Below, piece by piece: positions 32,913-40,038 of a DNA stretch of 40,038 bases. Each line of letters begins with the position of its first letter. The first letter of the stretch is position 1. Source of the stretch: Nitrospinota bacterium (GTDB taxonomy: Bacteria > Nitrospinota_A > UBA7883 > JACRGQ01). The notes under the pieces are model-generated. The model was not told where the DNA came from. It did not search any database and saw only the letters and a list, made by a program, of their open reading frames with translations. The stretch covers positions 1-40,038 of the forward strand of contig JACRGR010000072.1 in assembly GCA_016212275.1 (NCBI GenBank), given 5' to 3'. A program made the translations under genes and the position numbers.

Positions 32913-33557
32913 TTATAAAAACCCTTTTTCCTTCAAAAAGTCGCTGTCTATTCCGGACTGTGCTTTGCCCGCAAACAGAAGTTTTTCCGTGTATTTGGCT
33001 ATAATATCACATTCGATGTTCACCGGTGAGCTTGCGGTCAGCGCCGAGAGGTTGGTGACCGTCATCGTGTGCGGGATAAGCGCTATGGTTATCCGGTTCT
33101 CGTGTATCTTCGCCACGGTAAGGCTGATGCCGTTGATGGCGATGGAGCCTTTTTCCACCGCATACTTTCCCAATTCCTTCGGGATGGTAAAGTCCATTTC
33201 CACATATTCACCCAACGGGCGCTTGCCTTCAAACCTTCCCACGCCGTCCACATGCCCCTGCACAAAATGTCCGCCCAATCGGTCGCCCACTGCCAATGCC
33301 TTTTCAAGGTTTACTTGCATGTTCGGCTTGTAAGTATTTATTATTGAACGGTCTATTGTTTCCTGCGAAACGTCGAAATAGGTTGTAGGCCCTTTGAACT
33401 CTTTGGCGGTCAAGCACACGCCGTCCGTGGCGATGCTGTCACCAAGGTTCACTCCTTCCCAAAAACCGGCGGGGGCGGAAATGCCCAGCTTGGCCGCTCC
33501 GCCGGAAAAGGCGATAGAGCCGACGGTGCCGGTTGCCTGGATGATGCCGGTAAACAT
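32913..33557 (-). CDS. ribE: Riboflavin synthase alpha subunit
   Basis: A 214-residue enzyme dismutating two lumazines to riboflavin and the pyrimidinedione. It is an internal duplication of a lumazine-binding barrel: MFTGIIQATGTV starts the first half (with GVCLTAKEF), and GHFVQGHVDGVG starts the second (with GISLTVAKIHENRITIALIPHT, quoted as a region). The ATG at 33557 overlaps the ribD stop by one base (TAATG). Confidence 0.95.
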   Translation of the reverse strand: MFTGIIQATGTVGSIAFSGGAAKLGISAPAGFWEGVNLGDSIATDGVCLTAKEFKGPTTYFDVSQETIDRSIINTYKPNMQVNLEKALAVGDRLGGHFVQGHVDGVGRFEGKRPLGEYVEMDFTIPKELGKYAVEKGSIAINGISLTVAKIHENRITIALIPHTMTVTNLSALTASSPVNIECDIIAKYTEKLLFAGKAQSGIDSDFLKEKGFL

Positions 33558-34672
33558 TACTTGCTCACATATCCTTCGATAAGGACGTTTTCCGCGAACA
33601 GCTTTACCGGTTTTTCGTCGATCGGCGTGATGGAAAAGTCCTTCAGGCGGATGGCCTTCTCGATGGATTTTACCCCTTCGCCGTGCGCTAGCGAAAACCT
33701 GCCGGAGCCGCCCAGGATTATCGGAGCGTAAAAGAGGGCTACCTTGTCCACCAGCCCTTCTTCCAGCGCCATCGTGAAAATGGTTGCTCCTCCCTCGATG
33801 AGGGCCGATACGGTTTCCCGTTTTCCCAATTCCTTCATCAGTTCTTTCAGGTCAACCATTTTGTTTTTTTCGGGGAGGATCAGGACGGTTGCCCCTTCGT
33901 TTTCCAGCGCCTTCCTTTTGCGCGCGTCGTCGTGGCAGGCGGCGATGAGTACCTCGCCTCCGTGCGAGTGCAAAACGTGGGCGTCGGGCGGCGTTTGAAG
34001 TTTGCTGTCCACGATCACCCGCAGGGGGTGTTTCGGCTTTTTCTTTCCCGCCAGCCGGACGTTCAGCCGGGGATCGTCCTTCAATACCGTGTTCACCCCC
34101 ACGATCACCGCGTCGGCGGCGTCGCGCATTTCGTGTACCCGTTGGCGGGAGCGTTCGTTGCTGATCCATTTCGAGGACCCGTCGGCGGCGGCTATTTTGC
34201 CGTCCAGGCTCAAGGCCGCTTTTAACGTGACGAACGGGGTTTTTTGCGTGATGAATTTGTTGAACGTCTCGTTGAGTTTTTGCGCCTCTTTTTGCAAAAG
34301 GCCGTGCATGACCGTGATGCCCGCTTTTTTCAGTTGGGCCATCCCTTTGCCGGCCACCAGCGGGTTTGGGTCCTGCGTTGCGAGCACAACTTTCCTGATG
34401 CCGGAGGCTATTACCGCATCGGTGCAGGGCGGGGTTTTCCCTTGGTGGCAACACGGCTCCAGGGTGACGTACAGTGCGGCCCCCTTGGCGGCGTTGCCGG
34501 CTTTTTTCAGCGCCACCACCTCGGCGTGGTCTTTCCCCGCCTGTTCATGGAACCCCTCGGCGATGATCTTGCCGTTCTTCACGATGACGGCGCCCACCAT
34601 CGGGTTCGGGCTGGTGCGCCCGCGGGCCTTTTCGGCCAATACGAGCGCACGCGCCATGAATTCCGATTTCAT
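33557..34672 (-). CDS. ribD: Bifunctional riboflavin deaminase/reductase
   Basis: A 371-residue enzyme. Residues 1-145 are the cytidine-deaminase-fold domain with zinc ligands in DHAEVVAL and EPCCHQGKTPPC; the remainder is the NADPH-dependent reductase (TLKAALSLDGKIAAADGSS, GVNTVLKDDPRLNVR, and EGGATIF near 290). Both parts look intact. It lies only 12 bases downstream of ppdK, so there is no room for an FMN riboswitch before the rib genes. Confidence 0.95.
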   Translation of the reverse strand: MKSEFMARALVLAEKARGRTSPNPMVGAVIVKNGKIIAEGFHEQAGKDHAEVVALKKAGNAAKGAALYVTLEPCCHQGKTPPCTDAVIASGIRKVVLATQDPNPLVAGKGMAQLKKAGITVMHGLLQKEAQKLNETFNKFITQKTPFVTLKAALSLDGKIAAADGSSKWISNERSRQRVHEMRDAADAVIVGVNTVLKDDPRLNVRLAGKKKPKHPLRVIVDSKLQTPPDAHVLHSHGGEVLIAACHDDARKRKALENEGATVLILPEKNKMVDLKELMKELGKRETVSALIEGGATIFTMALEEGLVDKVALFYAPIILGGSGRFSLAHGEGVKSIEKAIRLKDFSITPIDEKPVKLFAENVLIEGYVSK

Positions 34673-34684
34673 CCGGTGACGGGC

Positions 34685-37342
<2,658 letters not shown>

Positions 37343-37352
37343 CGTTGCCTCC

Positions 37353-39422
37353 CTATTTGTTAAACACCAGTTTTGAGAAATCGGCCAAATCTTCAAACAG
37401 GCCCGTCACCTTGCGCAGGAGCGCGACCCTGTTGTTCATTAATTCGGGATGTTCCTTGTCCATCACCATTACGCCGTCGAACAAAGCGTCCACCGCCGGA
37501 CGGATATCCGCGATCCCTTGCAGGGCGGGCAGAAACTCCTTCCCGTCCTTCAGCGGCGCGACTTTTTGCGAGACCTCCTGCCAAACATTATAAAGCTCTT
37601 TTTCCACATTTTCGCCGAGTAAATCTTCGCGCAGGTCGTATTCAAGCTGGCCTTTCACGATGTTGGCCGCACGGCGGAACGTGATGGAGAGGTTTTCAGC
37701 GTACGTCTGTTTTTTCATCTCCGCCAGCGCCAGGCATCGCGCCAGCGCGTCCGGCAGTGAGTCGAATCCCGTCTCCAGCACCGCGTCCACCACGTCGTAG
37801 GAAATGCCGCGATTGGTGAATTCATTTTTCACACGCCCCGCCAAGAATTGTTTTACTTCCCCACGCAGTTTATCGCGATTGCTTTTCAGCGTCTCCGGGA
37901 GATGTCCGCAACCCAGCGAGATGAGCTGGCCCAATAGAATGTGTTTTTCGGCAAGCAGAATTCGAACAATTCCCAGCGCGTGGCGGCGGAGCGAAAAGGG
38001 GTCTTCCGATCCGGTGGGAATGAGGCCCAACGCGAAACAGCCGCAGATGGAGTCCATCTTGTCCGCCAGCGCCACGATGGTGGCCACGTCCGTTCCGGGC
38101 AATTCGTCGCCTGAAAAGCGGGGCCGGTAATGCTGGTCAATCGCCTCGGCAAGCCGCGCGTCAAGCCCATGAGTTTTGGCGTATTCCCTGCCCATGATCC
38201 CTTGCAGTTCGGGAAACTCGAATACCATCTGTGTGGCGAGGTCGAACTTGCACAGTGTGGCTACCTCATTAACCTCCCGGCGGGTGTCGGCATTTTTTCC
38301 GGCCACCATTTCACCGGCTATGTTTTTAATTCGCTCCACCTTGTCGGCAACGGTGCCAAGCCCCTTCATGTAGGTGATGCCGGAAAGCTTGTCGTTGAAA
38401 TGCTGGAGCGGATGTTTTTTGTCTTCGTCGAAAAAGAAGCGCGCATCCGAAAGGCGGGCTTCCAGCACCCGCTCGTACCCCCTGCGCACGGCGGTCATGC
38501 CCTTGCACTTGATGTTGCTGAACGCCACGAAACGGTTGGCGAGGTTTCCTTTCGCGTCTTCCGCAGGAAAGTACCGCTGATGGTGTTCCATCACGGTGAC
38601 GAGCAGTTCGCGCGGCAGGACGAGGTACGATTCCTTGAACGAGCCGAGCACCGCCACCGGGTTTTCCGTCAGGTAGCAAACCTCCTCGATCAGGTCTTCG
38701 TCACGGATGACGCGCAGGCCGTTCTTTTTTTCCAGAGCGGCGAACTGGTCAAGAATCGCTTTTTTCCGCTTTTCAGGATGGGCGATGACCCCCGCTTTGT
38801 TCAGCGCCGATTCGTAACTTTCCGGCGACTTGATGACGACCGCCTTTGCGCTGGTGAAGCGGTGGCCCATCGTTTTATTCCCCGCCTTGATGCCGTCCAG
38901 CGAGAACTTGAGCGGCTTTTTATCCAGCAGGGCCACCACGGATCGGATGGGGCGCGCGAACCGGATGTCGCGGTTTCCCCAGCGCATCGTTTTCGGGAAG
39001 GGGAGGGAGAGGATGGTCTGCGGGAGCAGTTCCTCGAATATCTTCGCGGTCTCCCGTCCTTTCTCTTCAATGGAGAGGTACAGGTATTCCCCTTTCGGCG
39101 TGGTCTCCACCTGGAGGTCTTTCGCCGATCTGCCGTATTTTTTGGCGAACCCTTCCGCCACGTTGGTGAACGATCCGTCCGCCGCCACGCCCGCTTTTTT
39201 CGGGGGGCCGCTGATTTTTTTCGTGCGGTCTTCCTGTTTTCTGGGGAGGCCGTCAATGGTCAGTACTATCCGGCGCGGGGTACCGTAAGATGCTATCGCG
39301 CCGTGGGGGAGTCCCGCCTCATCCAGCCTTTTTCCGGCGATCTCCTCCAGCGCGCTCGCGGCGTTGGGGAGGTAGCCCGCGGGAACCTCTTCGGTCAACA
39401 CTTCAAGAAGCAGTTTAGCCAT
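37353..39422 (-). CDS. glyS: Glycyl-tRNA synthetase beta subunit
   Basis: A 689-residue subunit of the alpha2beta2-type glycyl-tRNA synthetase; it binds tRNA-Gly and is essential for charging. Diagnostic segments are LLLEVLTEEVPAGYLP at the start, SYGTPRRIVL, MRWGNRDIRFARPIR, HHQRYFPAEDAKGNL, and the HD-like ALADKMDSICGCF region, ending in an anticodon-binding-type domain. AAGGGGG precedes the ATG. The alpha subunit gene glyQ, usually immediately upstream, is not present here: mazG lies divergently instead. It heads the nine-gene minus-strand run. Confidence 0.96.
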   Translation of the reverse strand: MAKLLLEVLTEEVPAGYLPNAASALEEIAGKRLDEAGLPHGAIASYGTPRRIVLTIDGLPRKQEDRTKKISGPPKKAGVAADGSFTNVAEGFAKKYGRSAKDLQVETTPKGEYLYLSIEEKGRETAKIFEELLPQTILSLPFPKTMRWGNRDIRFARPIRSVVALLDKKPLKFSLDGIKAGNKTMGHRFTSAKAVVIKSPESYESALNKAGVIAHPEKRKKAILDQFAALEKKNGLRVIRDEDLIEEVCYLTENPVAVLGSFKESYLVLPRELLVTVMEHHQRYFPAEDAKGNLANRFVAFSNIKCKGMTAVRRGYERVLEARLSDARFFFDEDKKHPLQHFNDKLSGITYMKGLGTVADKVERIKNIAGEMVAGKNADTRREVNEVATLCKFDLATQMVFEFPELQGIMGREYAKTHGLDARLAEAIDQHYRPRFSGDELPGTDVATIVALADKMDSICGCFALGLIPTGSEDPFSLRRHALGIVRILLAEKHILLGQLISLGCGHLPETLKSNRDKLRGEVKQFLAGRVKNEFTNRGISYDVVDAVLETGFDSLPDALARCLALAEMKKQTYAENLSITFRRAANIVKGQLEYDLREDLLGENVEKELYNVWQEVSQKVAPLKDGKEFLPALQGIADIRPAVDALFDGVMVMDKEHPELMNNRVALLRKVTGLFEDLADFSKLVFNK

Positions 39423-39471
39423 GCGCCCCCTTAAAAAATCAATCCCACTAACGTCGAAACCGGGAAGCGGT

Positions 39472-39500
39472 ATTGTAATGTTTTGCGCCTGTTACTTCAA
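39472..39500 (-). promoter_or_regulatory. Sigma70-type promoter of the glyS operon
   Basis: On the minus strand TTGAAG (39500-39495), a 17-base spacer and TACAAT (39477-39472); 4/6 and 5/6 matches with ideal spacing. The predicted start is near 39465, giving a leader of about 43 bases. No T-box-like or riboswitch structure fits in that length. The rest of the 141-base divergent gap shows no clear promoter for mazG. Confidence 0.65.
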
Positions 39501-39563
39501 GGACGTCGTTTCATTCATTTTATGGTGGGTGTTTGAAGGATGGCTTCCTGCTATCATGGGCGC

Positions 39564-40038
39564 ATGGATAAAAAGCTCAGCGACCTCGTGGCGGTCATGG
39601 ACCGTCTGCGGGACGAAAAGGGGTGCCCGTGGGACCTCCAGCAGACCCATGAAACCCTAAAGCCGTACCTCATCGAGGAATCGTACGAGGTAGTGGAGGC
39701 CATCGAGTCCGGCAATCCCCAATTGCTGAAAGAGGAACTGGGCGACCTCCTTTTCCAGATAGTCTTTCACGCACGTTTGGCCAAAGAGCGCGGCGAGTTC
39801 ACGCTGGACGACGTTATCCATCACGTCATCGAAAAGATGGTGCGCCGCCACCCGCATGTGTTCGCCGGGCACGAGGCGAAAGACGCCGAAGACGTGCTGC
39901 AAAAGTGGGAGAAGATAAAGAGCGGCGAAAAACAGCGCGAATCGGTGCTGGACGGCATCCCGAAGCAACTGCCCACGCTCATCCGCGCCAAACGGTTGCA
40001 GGAGCGCGCCGCGCGGGTGGGGTTCGATTGGCCCCACA
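39564..40038 (+). CDS. mazG: Nucleoside triphosphate pyrophosphohydrolase MazG, 3' part missing
   Basis: The first 158 codons of a gene cut by the right edge. The protein begins MDKKLSDLVAVMDRLRDEKG and continues CPWDLQQTHETLKPYL, then IEESYEVVEAI and EELGDLLFQIVFHA, which carry the E..E and E..D metal ligands of the MazG fold. HPHVFAG and WEKIKSGEK follow, and QERAARVGFDWP is the junction to the second MazG repeat in two-domain members. The enzyme hydrolyses NTPs or dNTPs to monophosphates and diphosphate, a house-cleaning role that can also affect ppGpp. The ATG at 39564 lacks a clear ribosome site. It is divergent from glyS. Confidence 0.94.
   Translation, partial: MDKKLSDLVAVMDRLRDEKGCPWDLQQTHETLKPYLIEESYEVVEAIESGNPQLLKEELGDLLFQIVFHARLAKERGEFTLDDVIHHVIEKMVRRHPHVFAGHEAKDAEDVLQKWEKIKSGEKQRESVLDGIPKQLPTLIRAKRLQERAARVGFDWPH

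Noticed and set aside
34673..34684. Possible FMN riboswitch before ribD
   Set aside because: Only 12 bases separate ppdK from ribD; the element needs well over 100 bases and no conserved core is seen nearby.

Overview
The window reads as ordinary chromosome of a GC-rich, Gram-negative bacterium. Outer-membrane hardware (a lipoprotein secretin, Sec signal peptides, periplasmic M16 peptidases), a CheA-type kinase, a FlaG-like gene behind a flagellar-type promoter, and the orders tig-clpP-clpX-lon and ribD-ribE-ribBA-ribH-nusB fit a deltaproteobacterial or Nitrospinota-like lineage. That placement rests on gene order and family resemblance only. There is no IS element, integrase, phage gene, CRISPR array or rRNA. 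No gene-free stretch exceeds about 200 bases; the longest, 8453-8655, holds a dispersed-type inverted repeat.

Layout. 1-3771 (minus): one operon with a catalytic M16 peptidase, a non-catalytic M16 partner, a DUF2062 membrane protein and a CNNM/CorC-type membrane protein cut by the left edge, behind a near-consensus sigma70 promoter. 3872-4645 (plus): an Hpt-STAS fusion. 4747-5730 (minus): a gamma-carbonic anhydrase-like protein, a cluster of three hairpins, and a FlaG-like gene with a perfect sigma28 -10 box. 5853-6692 (plus): a periplasmic PAP2 phosphatase. 6737-12597 (minus): NAD-type malic enzyme, a very large CheA with a doubled Hpt/P2-like front end, and RNase PH. 12709-21570 (plus): tRNA-Leu(UAG), then trigger factor, ClpP, ClpX, Lon, a second ClpX-like AAA+ protein without a zinc finger, and threonine synthase. 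21665-28254 (plus): a type IV pilus/type II secretion assembly-platform operon made of a PilM-PilN fusion, PilO-like, PilP-like and secretin proteins plus two unrecognised envelope proteins. 28339-29007 (plus): a NIP-like aquaporin. 29004-39422 (minus): a tightly packed run of nine genes, glyS-ppdK-ribD-ribE-ribBA-ribH-nusB-metallophosphoesterase-holA, with a good promoter in front of glyS. 39564 to the right edge (plus): the start of mazG.

How the parts work together. The central block is a protein-quality-control island: the ribosome-bound chaperone, the ClpXP protease and Lon sit in one direction with overlapping or close reading frames, and an uncharacterised unfoldase-like ATPase follows immediately. 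The pilus/secretion block encodes the inner-membrane platform and outer-membrane pore but no motor ATPase or pilin, so those must lie elsewhere. The long minus-strand run joins glycine-tRNA charging, pyruvate/PEP interconversion, the full GTP/ribulose-phosphate to riboflavin route, an antitermination factor and a clamp-loader subunit.

The least explained items are the ClpX paralogue, the CheA whose second Hpt domain carries arginine where the phospho-histidine should be, the PilM-PilN fusion with its two unknown partners, and the Hpt-STAS protein.
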